Assembly (NCBI GenBank): GCA_022865365.1
Contig: JALHSW010000126.1
Span: 1-12,057 of the forward strand
From: Acidimicrobiia bacterium
GTDB taxonomy: Bacteria; Actinomycetota; Acidimicrobiia; IMCC26256; PALSA-555
Reading direction: 5' to 3'
DNA length: 12,057 bases
Shown: positions 1 to 6,978 of the stretch, piece after piece
Layout: every line of letters begins with the position of its first letter
Position numbering within the stretch: the first letter of the stretch is position 1
Translations under genes and position numbers: made by a program
Notes under the pieces: model-generated
Told to the model about the DNA's origin: nothing
The model's database searches: none
Seen by the model: the letters and a program-made list of their open reading frames with translations, nothing else

Positions 1-545
1 GCGGGACCATCACCATCGTCTTCTCCGACATCGAGTCCTCCACCGAGATGGCGATGTCGCTGGGCGACACGAAGTGGTTCGACGTGCTCGGGGAGCACAA
101 CGAGATCATCCGGCGGAACCTCGAGCGCTACGACGGCACCGAGGTCAAGTCGCAGGGTGACGGGTTCATGCTGACCTTCCCTGGTGCGCGTTCGGCAATG
201 CTGTGCATGATCGACGTGCAGCGCGACCTCGCCCGACGCGCGAGCAAGGAACCCGAGTCGCCCATACGGATCCGCATCGGCCTGCACACCGGCGAGGCCA
301 TCGTCGATGCCGACGGCGACCTGTTCGGCAAGCACATCATCATGGCGGCGCGCATCGCGAACCTCGCCGACGGTGGCCAGATCCTCGCCTCGTCGATCAC
401 CAAGGAGATCACCTCGAGCCGGGGCGACCTCGAGTTCGGAGAGGCGCAGGACGTCGCGCTCAAGGGGATCGAGGGGACCTATCAGGTCCACGAGGTGGTC
501 TGGGCCGAACCCGCCGACGGCGAGGCGTCGTCGGCGGGCTCCTAG
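1..545 (+). CDS. Class III adenylate/guanylate cyclase domain protein (5' partial)
   Basis: This is the C-terminal 180 codons of a class III cyclase; the frame is open from base 3 and the true start lies upstream. Family members make cAMP or cGMP from ATP or GTP using two metal ions. Counting the first visible codon as 1, the metal-binding aspartates are D9 in VFSDIESS and D53 in KSQGDGF. K49 and D106 occupy the adenine-selecting positions, which argues for ATP as substrate. R117 in MAARIA is the transition-state arginine. The asparagine normally four residues before that arginine is Ile113 (codon 339-341), so activity may be low or altered. The domain ends near residue 168 and is followed by a short Ala/Ser/Glu-rich tail. 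Any N-terminal sensory domain is outside the window. The gene converges on the permease, with 36 bases between stops. The family call is firm; catalytic competence is uncertain. Confidence 0.9.
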   Translation, partial: GTITIVFSDIESSTEMAMSLGDTKWFDVLGEHNEIIRRNLERYDGTEVKSQGDGFMLTFPGARSAMLCMIDVQRDLARRASKEPESPIRIRIGLHTGEAIVDADGDLFGKHIIMAARIANLADGGQILASSITKEITSSRGDLEFGEAQDVALKGIEGTYQVHEVVWAEPADGEASSAGS

Positions 546-581
546 GCGCGGCTCGTCCCGAGACCGGGCGGTCGGCGGTGG
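546..581. other. Convergent junction between cyclase and permease
   Basis: This is a 36-base GC-rich gap between two convergent TAG stops. It holds only two short helices: CTCG/CGAG at 552-555 and 559-562 with a 3-base loop, and GACC/GGTC at 562-565 and 570-573 with a 4-base loop. They overlap at one base and neither has a T-run. It is much weaker than the other convergent junctions in this window, so I do not call a terminator. Confidence 0.4.
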
Positions 582-2993
582 CTACTCGGTGCGCAGGAGC
601 GCGGCCACCTTCTCGCGGCGGGCCCGGCGCGCGGGGTACATGGACGCACCGACGGCGGTGAGCAGGGCGAGCGGTACCAGGAGCGCGAGGAGTAGCGGCA
701 CGACGGCGCCGCCGTGCACCCCGAGCTGGTCGGTGACGCGGCGCCAGAGCAGCGAGCCCAGCAGGAGCCCGGCGGGGACCCCGATGAGCACCATGGCGGC
801 GGCAAGGACGGTGCCCTCCCAGCCCAGGACCCGTCGCAGCCGACGCGCCGGGAGACCCAGGGCGCGGAAGACCGCGAGGTCGAGCGTCCGCGCCCGCACG
901 CTGACGGCCATGGTGTAGACGAGGACGAAGATCCCCATCAGGGCCGCGACCGCGAGTCCGAGGAGCGGGAGTTGGCGCACGCGGTGCAGGTTGACGATCT
1001 GGGCCGGGACCAGGTCGGTCGCGATCTCCTCGGTGTAGTCGTGGTCGAGTGCAGTAAGGCCCCTGGTCGCGTCGCCGCTCCGAAGGCGAGCCAGCACGAG
1101 CCGCGGGGTGACGTCGCCGCCCGCGGCCTTGATCCCGTCGAGTGTGATGATCCCGTCATGACCGATGTCCAGCTCGCCGAACACCGGTGCCAGCGACTGG
1201 CCGACGACCCTCATCCGGCGCGGCTTCGTGGGACCACCCAAGTCGAACTCGCCGTTCTTGACCGAGAACGTGACGGTCGAACCGATGTGGACTCCGAGCC
1301 CGTCGAGCGCCGCGGCACCGAGCGCCACTTCGCTCGCGGTCCGGGGGAGGCGACCTGCGACGAGGTCCGGGGGCGCGTCACCCTTCGCGTCGAACGCGAG
1401 GAACCCGGCCGACTTCCCGTCGACGGATGCCACGCCGTACCGCGCCTTCGTGTGCGCCCGAACTCGGGGGTCGTTGGCGAGCCTCGTCGCGGTGGTGTCG
1501 GAGAGCGGGAAGTTGAGGTTGCCGATCGCCGCATCCCACTGCCAACCATGCGCCTCCGGCACCGAGTACAGGTGATCGACGCTGGCGACGTACACCCCGA
1601 GCGCGGTCACGATGGCGAGAACCGCGGCACCGGCGGCGATCGCCTGACGTGACGGCACGGAGCGGGTCCGCCGGGAGCGGGCGAAGGCGAGGTACGCGCC
1701 CAGCGTGAGGTCGGTCGGAGCCCCGACGCGCCCGAGCCAGGCTGCGAACGTTGCCCGAGTCGACGGCGCGAGGTCACGCGCTCGCCGGGGTCGCCCGAAC
1801 AGGAAGCTGCACCCGAGCATGAACACCACGATCCCGAGCGCGCCGACGCCGAGGACAGCCACGTTGACCTGGAAGCCACCCTGCAGCTCGAGCTGTCGGC
1901 CGATCCCGATGGGGTACCGACCCGACAGGCCCAGCGCGACTCCCAGGGCGATGACCGTCCCGCCGAGTGCGGCGGGAAGCGCGCGCACCGCGGCGGCGGC
2001 GCCGAGCTGGGGCGCAGTGCATCCGAGCGCGCGAAACGTGGGCGTGTCGCCGTCGTGTGCGCGCTGCTCGGCCCGCAGCATCAGCGCGACGCCGAACGCG
2101 GCCGCCAGCGCGATCCCGATGCCCAGCGCGAGCAGTGCCGTGGTCTCGAGCTGGACCGGCGTTTCCAACGATGCCCGCTTCACCGTTGGCGGCGCAGGGT
2201 AGATCTGGAGGGGGTCCACGCCGGCGGGAGTGCGCGCCCTCAGGGCCTCGACCAAGTGCTTGCGTCCGCGCGTGCCGTCGCGCAGTTGTATCTGGTAGCC
2301 GGCGCCGAAGTTGAGGAACTCGTCGCGATGGGCCTCGTAGAAGTCGCTCGAGAGGCGCATCTGGCTCGTGGACCCGTATCCCGAATTCCCCAGCTGGTGG
2401 AACTCGTCGATGCCGATGTCCTGCGCCCCTCGCGCCACGCCGATGATGTGGAAGCGGTACCGCGGTCCGGTGGGTTCGTAGACACCATTGCTGATCTTGT
2501 CGAGCTGCTCGAGGCCGAACGCGCGAACGGGCACGGTGTCGCCCACCGAGAGACCGAACTCCTGGACGAAGGCCTGGTTCACGACGACCTCGGACGGGTC
2601 CGTGCCGTCGGGAATCGACCCAGAGAGGAGCCGCGTCGTGGGGTCGAGTGCCGACCAATCGACGGCCGTGCCGTTGATCGCCCCGATCATCCGTCCGGCG
2701 CCGGCGGGTGAGGTCAAGGCCAGTCCCACGTAGGTGTATGGATCGGCGCGCACGACCCCGGGGATCGCGAGCACCTGTCGTTGGGTGGTCGACGAGGACG
2801 GGTCGTTGACCGCCAGGTCGTACTGCCGGGCGTTGGCGAGGTAGCGGTCGACGACCGACGACGAACGCCTCGCTCCGGCAACCAGCGAGATCGCGAGGCC
2901 ACCCGCGAGGCCGACGAAGATCATCAGGACCACCAGCCCCCGCCAACGTCGGCGGGCCTGGACGTGCGCAAGGAAGAGGACGCCCCGGTTCAC
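582..2993 (-). CDS. ABC transporter permease, FtsX/MacB type, two FtsX domains
   Basis: This is a predicted inner-membrane permease of 803 residues with about eight transmembrane helices, near residues 19-41, 285-306, 340-357, 378-400, 451-471, 676-697, 727-748 and 763-782. Two large extracytoplasmic regions (about 42-284 and 472-675) alternate with two FtsX-like helix sets, each carrying the cytoplasmic motif FRALG (320-324 and 709-713). This duplicated layout is typical of MacB/FtsX-type permeases of lipoprotein export or mechanotransmission ABC systems. The GTG start at 2993 is preferred because TM1 follows after 18 residues and GGTGGG lies just upstream. The frame stays open to 3182, but that extension is low-complexity and would run into the divergent gene. 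No ATPase gene is adjacent, so the partner and substrate are unknown. Confidence 0.85.
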   Translation of the reverse strand: MNRGVLFLAHVQARRRWRGLVVLMIFVGLAGGLAISLVAGARRSSSVVDRYLANARQYDLAVNDPSSSTTQRQVLAIPGVVRADPYTYVGLALTSPAGAGRMIGAINGTAVDWSALDPTTRLLSGSIPDGTDPSEVVVNQAFVQEFGLSVGDTVPVRAFGLEQLDKISNGVYEPTGPRYRFHIIGVARGAQDIGIDEFHQLGNSGYGSTSQMRLSSDFYEAHRDEFLNFGAGYQIQLRDGTRGRKHLVEALRARTPAGVDPLQIYPAPPTVKRASLETPVQLETTALLALGIGIALAAAFGVALMLRAEQRAHDGDTPTFRALGCTAPQLGAAAAVRALPAALGGTVIALGVALGLSGRYPIGIGRQLELQGGFQVNVAVLGVGALGIVVFMLGCSFLFGRPRRARDLAPSTRATFAAWLGRVGAPTDLTLGAYLAFARSRRTRSVPSRQAIAAGAAVLAIVTALGVYVASVDHLYSVPEAHGWQWDAAIGNLNFPLSDTTATRLANDPRVRAHTKARYGVASVDGKSAGFLAFDAKGDAPPDLVAGRLPRTASEVALGAAALDGLGVHIGSTVTFSVKNGEFDLGGPTKPRRMRVVGQSLAPVFGELDIGHDGIITLDGIKAAGGDVTPRLVLARLRSGDATRGLTALDHDYTEEIATDLVPAQIVNLHRVRQLPLLGLAVAALMGIFVLVYTMAVSVRARTLDLAVFRALGLPARRLRRVLGWEGTVLAAAMVLIGVPAGLLLGSLLWRRVTDQLGVHGGAVVPLLLALLVPLALLTAVGASMYPARRARREKVAALLRTE

Positions 2994-3142
2994 GGACCCA
3001 CCATGGGCCTCGGCCGGGGAAGCCGTCAATGGTGCGTCCCCGCCTCTCGTGGTCGTGCTGGCAGCCCATTCGGAAGCAGCTCGTGAGGTCTTCGCGGTAC
3101 GGTTCCGCCGTCCGTATCGAGGCTCATGTGGGGGTGGGGGAG
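2994..3142. promoter_or_regulatory. Divergent intergenic region, permease and cNMP-binding gene
   Basis: About 149 bases separate the two chosen starts. It should hold promoters in both directions. On the + strand TACGGT (3098-3103) fits the TANNNT -10 pattern but has no convincing -35 box at normal spacing. The bases before the ATG at 3143 form two G-runs that can act as a ribosome-binding site. Nothing clearer was found. Confidence 0.35.
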
Positions 3143-3559
3143 ATGGCGCCGACGACCGAGGAGCTCCTTGCGCAGGTGCCACTGTTCAAGGATCTGTCGA
3201 AGAAGCATCTCCAACAGGTGTCGAAGCTGTCGACGCGGATCGATGCCCCCGCAGGCAAGGTCCTCACCCGTGAGGGAGAGGCCGGACACGAGTTCATCCT
3301 GATCCTCGAGGGAACGGTGGAGATCCGCCGTGGTGACGGCCTCGTCGCGACTCGCGGCGCGGGCGATTACGTTGGCGAGATCTCGCTGATCGAGCATCAG
3401 CCCCGCACTGCCACGGTGGTGGCGACGACGCCGGTCGTGCTCGAGGTCATCGGCCAGCGCGAGTTCGCCACCCTGCTGAGCGACGAACCCGAGATCGGCG
3501 AGCACATCAAGGCGACCGCGGTGGAGCGCCTCGCCGACCTCGACTCCTCCGACGGCTAG
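3143..3559 (+). CDS. Small cyclic-nucleotide-binding domain protein
   Basis: This 138-residue protein is almost entirely one cNMP-binding beta-roll. The phosphate-binding cassette is at about 74-91 and includes GDYVGEISLIE followed by PRTATVV. It keeps the glutamate (E79) that binds the ribose 2'-OH and the arginine (R88) that binds the cyclic phosphate, so binding of cAMP or cGMP is plausible. There is no helix-turn-helix, membrane segment or kinase domain, so this is a stand-alone sensor and not a CRP-type regulator. The ATG at 3143 is chosen because homology begins at once (VPLFKDLS) and a G-rich Shine-Dalgarno-like tract precedes it. An in-frame ATG at 3029 would add 38 residues that resemble no domain. 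The gene is divergent from the permease and 88 bases upstream of the hydrolase. A cyclase lies about 2.6 kb to the left. Its target is unknown. Confidence 0.88.
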   Translation: MAPTTEELLAQVPLFKDLSKKHLQQVSKLSTRIDAPAGKVLTREGEAGHEFILILEGTVEIRRGDGLVATRGAGDYVGEISLIEHQPRTATVVATTPVVLEVIGQREFATLLSDEPEIGEHIKATAVERLADLDSSDG

Positions 3560-3611
3560 CCACGACGAGTCCGTACCGACGGGGTTGGCAGTGAGCCGGC
3601 GGACAAGCGCC

Positions 3612-3647
3612 TTCGAGTTTGCCGGTCCGCGGGCATACGCTGTCGGC
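3612..3647 (+). promoter_or_regulatory. Predicted leaderless promoter of the secreted hydrolase
   Basis: TACGCT at 3636-3641 matches the actinobacterial -10 consensus TANNNT and ends 6 bases before the GTG at 3648. Transcription would therefore begin at or next to the start codon. TTCGAG (3612-3617), 18 bases upstream, is a weak -35 candidate. This placement is the main reason for choosing the GTG start. Confidence 0.6.
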
Positions 3648-5135
3648 GTGCGCCGATCACTCGTCCTCGTCGTCACGGTGCTCGCGGCCGTCGTCGCCTC
3701 GCTCGCGCCGGCCGTGGCGGGGGCCGCACCGGCCTCGCAGGCGAAGGGGGCGACCGTCACCGGTCCCGTCACCGGCGGTACGGGCGAGCCGACCCTGATC
3801 GCCACCGGGTTCGACCTCGCCGACGCGGGCTATGTCGCCGAGGAGTACTTCATCGAGGGCACGGCCACCGCGTACGACGCCGCCAAGCCTCTGAAGTCCG
3901 ACGGGAAGTGGGCCGTGAAGCCGGTGAGCACGGCGCCGTACAAGACGCGCATCGTCGTCTACCGGCCGGAGAAGGCAAAGGACTTCAGCGGGACGGTCGT
4001 CGTCGAGTGGCTCAACGTGTCGGCGGGCTTCGACAGCGCGGCCCACTGGATGCACGTGCACAACGCGTTCGTCCGTTCCGGCGCGGCGTGGGTCGGCGTG
4101 TCGGCCCAGGCGGTCGGGGTGCAGGGTGGCGCCGAAGCCGTCGGTGGCGTCGCGGCGGGCGGGGTCAAGGCCGCGGACCCGGAGCGCTACGGCTCGCTCA
4201 CGCACCCGGGCGACATCTACTCCTACGACATCTTCTCCCAGGTCGGGCGTGCACTCCGTGCAGGAGGGAAGACGGGCCCGCTCGCCGGGTTCCCGGTCGA
4301 GCGCGTGATCGGGGCGGGCCAATCGCAGGGGGCGATCTACCTCACGACCTACGTGAACGCGATCCAGCCCCGGGACAAGGTGTTCGACGGCTTTCTCCTC
4401 CACAGCCGGTTCGCCGGTGCCGCGAACCTCACCAAGGCACCACCGGCCCCGGCCGGCACCCCTTTCCGCAGTCTCATGCCGTCGCCGAGCCGCATCCGGA
4501 CCGACACCGGCGTGCCGGTGCTCACGTTCGAGACCGAGTTCGAAGTCGCCTCCGCCGCCTCCGGCGCGTTCGTCGACGCCCGTCAACCCGACACGAAGAT
4601 GCTCCGGCTGTGGGAGGTCGCGGGTACTTCCCACTTCGACACCTACGGCGCCCCCGGCTTCGGGTATCACGACCTCGGTGACGGCCAGGCCGAGCGCGAC
4701 CTGCTCGATCCCGCCAAGCTGAGCGGTGGTCCGCTGAACTGCGCGCCCGCGATCAACTCGGGTGGTGCGTACCTCGTGCTGAACGCGGCCTTCTCGCAAC
4801 TCGAGCGTTGGATCCGCGACGGCACACCCCCGCCCAAGGCGCCTCGCCTTGACGTGACGGCAGCGCCGAAGGGCGCTTCATCGGAGCCAGCCTCAGCGGC
4901 CGAGGAAGCGCCGACGGTGCACCGTGACGAGCACGGCATTGCGCTCGGTGGTATCCGGACTCCGCTCGTGGAGGCGCCGATCGCGACGCTCAGCTCCGAG
5001 GGTGCGACGGGCGGCACCTTCTGCCGAGTCTTCGGGACGACGGTGCCGTTCGACGCGGCCACGCTGTCGTCGCTGTACCCGACGCATGCCGACTACGTCG
5101 CGAAGTTCAACCAGGCGACCGACCGCGCGGTGTAG
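3648..5135 (+). CDS. Secreted alpha/beta hydrolase domain protein, C-terminus cut by a TAG
   Basis: This protein resembles the large secreted alpha/beta hydrolase domain family (the Abhydrolase_10 type); the substrate is unknown. From the GTG start it has 495 residues. A signal peptide begins with two arginines, has a hydrophobic core (SLVLVVTVLAAVV) and a likely cleavage site after AGA near residue 26. The nucleophile elbow GAGQSQG places the catalytic serine at about 226. An acidic residue near FETEFE (294-299) and the histidine in AGTSHFD (about 329) are the likely triad partners. The start at 3648 is preferred over TTG 3585 because the signal peptide begins there and a -10 box sits 6 bases upstream. 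After the TAG at 5133 the same frame runs 24 further codons that read like the natural family C-terminus, so this is probably a nonsense allele or a sequencing error. The active site is upstream and intact. Confidence 0.85.
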   Translation: MRRSLVLVVTVLAAVVASLAPAVAGAAPASQAKGATVTGPVTGGTGEPTLIATGFDLADAGYVAEEYFIEGTATAYDAAKPLKSDGKWAVKPVSTAPYKTRIVVYRPEKAKDFSGTVVVEWLNVSAGFDSAAHWMHVHNAFVRSGAAWVGVSAQAVGVQGGAEAVGGVAAGGVKAADPERYGSLTHPGDIYSYDIFSQVGRALRAGGKTGPLAGFPVERVIGAGQSQGAIYLTTYVNAIQPRDKVFDGFLLHSRFAGAANLTKAPPAPAGTPFRSLMPSPSRIRTDTGVPVLTFETEFEVASAASGAFVDARQPDTKMLRLWEVAGTSHFDTYGAPGFGYHDLGDGQAERDLLDPAKLSGGPLNCAPAINSGGAYLVLNAAFSQLERWIRDGTPPPKAPRLDVTAAPKGASSEPASAAEEAPTVHRDEHGIALGGIRTPLVEAPIATLSSEGATGGTFCRVFGTTVPFDAATLSSLYPTHADYVAKFNQATDRAV

Positions 5136-5210
5136 GCCGGGTTCATCCTTGCGCCCGAGGCGAAGAACCTCAAAGCGGCCGCGGCCGCGTCGAACGTGGG
5201 CGGGGGCTGA
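5136..5210 (+). other. In-frame continuation of the hydrolase after the TAG
   Basis: Directly after the TAG the same frame reads AGFILAPEAKNLKAAAAAS and then NVGGG before a TGA at 5208-5210. The pattern (a hydrophobic turn, a proline-acidic pair, an Ala-rich helix, a short tail) is what I would expect for the C-terminus of this family. Its TGA also forms part of the hairpin at the convergent junction. Together these suggest that TGA 5208 is the ancestral stop. The TAG could be a recent point mutation, for example from CAG, GAG, AAG, TCG or TGG, or a base-calling error. Readthrough is possible but has no specific support. Confidence 0.6.
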
Positions 5211-5237
5211 CGCACCCGGGAGCGGCCGGACTCAGCC
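5205..5237. terminator. Candidate bidirectional hairpin, hydrolase / dienelactone hydrolase
   Basis: GGCTGA (5205-5210) pairs with TCAGCC (5232-5237) across a 21-base loop that can itself pair CCGG with CCGG around six bases. The arms contain the two convergent TGA stops, so three of the six pairs come for free from the opposed stops. There is no T-run. It is a plausible bidirectional terminator or RNA-stabilising stem, not a textbook one. Confidence 0.4.
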
Positions 5238-5924
5238 GAGCTGCTCGTGGAGGAACGCGACCACTTCGGGCCAGATCTGCGCGGCGAGCTCTTCGTCGAG
5301 GGTGCCGAGCGCGTTGTGCGGGCCCATGAAGGCATGCCCGGTTCCCGGATGGACGGTGAAGGTCACGTCCTTGCCCATGGCCTGGAGCTTGGCCTCGAGC
5401 GCGTGCGCCGCGTCGGGTCCGAAGAAGTCGTCGTTCTCGGCCATGTGCCCGCGGACGGCGGCGGTCATCGGCGCCCAGTCGGGCTCGGTGTCACCCTGGG
5501 GGAACCCGTAGAACGGGACCACGGCCTTGATGCGGTCGGGGCGGGCGGCGGCGAGGATCAACGACAGCATCCCGCCCATGCAGAAGCCGACCACGCCGAG
5601 ACCGTCGCTCGTCACGGCGTCGTGACCTGCCAGGAAGTCCACGGCCCCGCTCATGTCCCGCGCCGCGCGGTCCGGCGGGAGGCTCTGCATGAGCGCTGCA
5701 GCCTTGTCCATCTCTTCGTGGCCGGCCAGCGCACCGCGGTACAGGTCCGGGGCCAGCGTGACGAACCCGGCCGCCCCGAGTCGGTCCGCCATCTCCTTGA
5801 TGCCGGAGTCGAGGCCCCACCACTCCTGGACCACGACGACCCCCGGCCCCGACCCACTGGCCGGTGTGACCAGGTACCCCTGGGCGGTGTCGCCGTTGCT
5901 CGTGAACTCGACGTTCTCAGCCAT
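5232..5924 (-). CDS. Dienelactone hydrolase family protein
   Basis: This is a cytoplasmic alpha/beta hydrolase of 230 residues, close to the usual dienelactone hydrolase length of about 230-240. The nucleophile is the cysteine C115 in GFCMGG, as in carboxymethylenebutenolidase. D165 (in AENDDF) and H197 (in GTGHAF) complete the triad, and E34 in QEWWGL matches the glutamate that activates the cysteine in the Pseudomonas enzyme. Classic members open dienelactones in chloroaromatic breakdown, but many homologues act on other esters, so the substrate is open. The ATG at 5924 is chosen because family homology begins there and a TACCTT -10 box lies 7 bases upstream. A GTG at 5996 would add 24 unconserved residues but would overlap the LLM gene stop as GTGA, suggesting coupling. 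It follows the LLM gene on the same strand. Confidence 0.9.
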   Translation of the reverse strand: MAENVEFTSNGDTAQGYLVTPASGSGPGVVVVQEWWGLDSGIKEMADRLGAAGFVTLAPDLYRGALAGHEEMDKAAALMQSLPPDRAARDMSGAVDFLAGHDAVTSDGLGVVGFCMGGMLSLILAAARPDRIKAVVPFYGFPQGDTEPDWAPMTAAVRGHMAENDDFFGPDAAHALEAKLQAMGKDVTFTVHPGTGHAFMGPHNALGTLDEELAAQIWPEVVAFLHEQLG

Positions 5925-5937
5925 GGTCGAGAAGGTA
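5925..5937 (-). promoter_or_regulatory. Predicted leaderless promoter of the dienelactone hydrolase gene
   Basis: On the minus strand TACCTT (5932-5937) matches TANNNT and is followed by 7 bases and then the ATG at 5924. This places the transcript start at or one base from the start codon. I found no clear -35 box. It would allow expression independent of the upstream LLM gene. Confidence 0.5.
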
Positions 5938-5992
5938 GTCCCCGAGCGTGAGGCAGTGGTAGTGCGCAGCGCGCCAGTCTCCCTGTCGACGC

Positions 5993-6886
5993 TCACGCGC
6001 CCCAGTCGGCGTCGAGGACCTGCGTCAGTGCTTCCATCTGCTCGATGTGATGCGCGACCGAGGTGCTCGGGAAGCGGTAGTTGAGCACGGTCGCGCCCGC
6101 GGCGACGTGCTCGACGGCCTGATCTCGGATCCGGTCCGGTTCACGCAGCGGGTCCACCGCGGGCTCGGGCCACAACGCGACGTCGAGTGGTTGCTCGCGC
6201 TTCGCCCAGGCGGGCGTGTCGGCGGCGCAGTCGAGCATCGAGCGCACCGCGTCGGGGCCGAGCAGGAACGGCACCCACGCGTCGCCGAGCTCGAGTGCGC
6301 GTCGAAGGGATCGGGGTGTGCGGCCGCCGACCCAGATCGGCACACGCGCCTGCACGGGGGTGGGGTCGACCACGACATCGTCGAACGTGTAGTGCGTTCC
6401 CGAGTACCGGGGTTCGCGCTGTCCCCAGGTCGCGCGGATCGCGCTCAGCGCGTCGTCGGCGGCGTCGCCCCGGCCCTCGAACGGCTTGCCGAGCAGGTCG
6501 AACTCCTCGCGCAGCGAGCCGACGCCCACGCCGAGCACCACGCGGCCGTTGCTCAGGCGATCGAGCGTCCCGTAGTGCTTCAGGATCTCGAGCGGGTGGT
6601 GGTAGGGCAGCACCACCATGTTGGTGGCGAGCCGGATCCGTGCGGTCAGCGCCGCGAGGTAGGCGAGTGTCGAGAGCAGGTCCCAGTACCGCATGCCCCG
6701 TCGCGCCTCGACGCCGACGGGGATCGCGACGTGCTCGCTCGCCGTCAGATGGTGGTAGCCGAGCCGGTCGGCCGCGGTGGCCACCGCCACCAGATCCTGG
6801 ACCGACGCGTCGATCTCCCAGGCGTTGTGCGAGCGCGGCAGGAGGATCACGATGGGGGTGATGATCCCGACGCGGAGCTTGGCCAT
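5993..6886 (-). CDS. LLM-class (luciferase-like) F420-dependent oxidoreductase
   Basis: This 297-residue TIM-barrel protein is of the bacterial luciferase-like family, most similar in pattern to the actinobacterial members annotated as F420-dependent. Diagnostic stretches are TASEHVAIP (48-56), the segment LDRLSNGRVVLGVGVGS (108-124) followed by REEFDLLGKPF, VPIWVGGRTPRSLRRALELG (182-201) and DAWVP. These are typical of the family's flavin/F420-binding region. Length is normal (about 280-340). The family includes hydride-transfer dehydrogenases and reductases as well as FMN monooxygenases, so the cofactor assignment is family inference. The ATG at 6886 has a TAGGCT -10 box 10 bases upstream. 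Its TGA stop overlaps a possible GTG start of the dienelactone hydrolase by four bases, suggesting a two-gene unit that might oxidise a substrate and then hydrolyse an ester or lactone. Confidence 0.88.
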   Translation of the reverse strand: MAKLRVGIITPIVILLPRSHNAWEIDASVQDLVAVATAADRLGYHHLTASEHVAIPVGVEARRGMRYWDLLSTLAYLAALTARIRLATNMVVLPYHHPLEILKHYGTLDRLSNGRVVLGVGVGSLREEFDLLGKPFEGRGDAADDALSAIRATWGQREPRYSGTHYTFDDVVVDPTPVQARVPIWVGGRTPRSLRRALELGDAWVPFLLGPDAVRSMLDCAADTPAWAKREQPLDVALWPEPAVDPLREPDRIRDQAVEHVAAGATVLNYRFPSTSVAHHIEQMEALTQVLDADWGA

Positions 6887-6978
6887 GTGGCGGGGCAGCC
6901 TACGCGTGGTGCCGGTTGGACGGTGCTCGCCTGGCCGGGGCGATCATGCGTGGGGCTTCGTCCCGTAAGGTTCCTGGG
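6887..6978. promoter_or_regulatory. Divergent promoter region, LLM oxidoreductase and ferritin-like gene
   Basis: This 92-base region carries a -10 candidate in each direction. TAAGGT (6966-6971, +) is followed by 7 bases and the ATG at 6979, a leaderless arrangement. TAGGCT (6897-6902, -) is followed by 10 bases and the ATG at 6886, which implies a leader of only about 3-4 bases. Neither has a convincing -35 hexamer. Both TANNNT matches point away from the middle of the gap. Confidence 0.55.

Noticed and set aside
714..1652. 312-codon open frame on the + strand inside the permease gene
   Set aside because: Charged low-complexity antisense frame typical of high-GC coding DNA; the permease on the other strand has clear transmembrane and FtsX motifs.
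2055..2711. 218-codon open frame on the + strand inside the permease gene
   Set aside because: Antisense shadow with no recognisable motif.
3129..3142. G-rich tract just before the cNMP-binding gene as a G-quadruplex
   Set aside because: It has only two G-runs, where a quadruplex needs four; a G-rich ribosome-binding site explains it.
2994..3182. N-terminal extension of the permease frame by 63 residues
   Set aside because: The extension is Pro/Arg/Ser/Thr-rich with no domain or signal, and it would overlap the start of the divergent cNMP-binding gene. GTG 2993 places TM1 at a normal distance.
3026..3805. 259-codon minus-strand frame across the cNMP-binding gene and hydrolase start
   Set aside because: It spans two convincing + strand genes and their intergenic promoter, and has no domain.
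3657..4799. 380-codon minus-strand frame inside the secreted hydrolase
   Set aside because: Arg/Gly/Val-rich antisense shadow; the + strand shows a signal peptide and catalytic motifs.
5175..5188. Perfect 14-base GC palindrome with two overlapping NotI sites
   Set aside because: It simply encodes the Ala run in the hydrolase continuation, so a terminator or recombination site is not needed to explain it.
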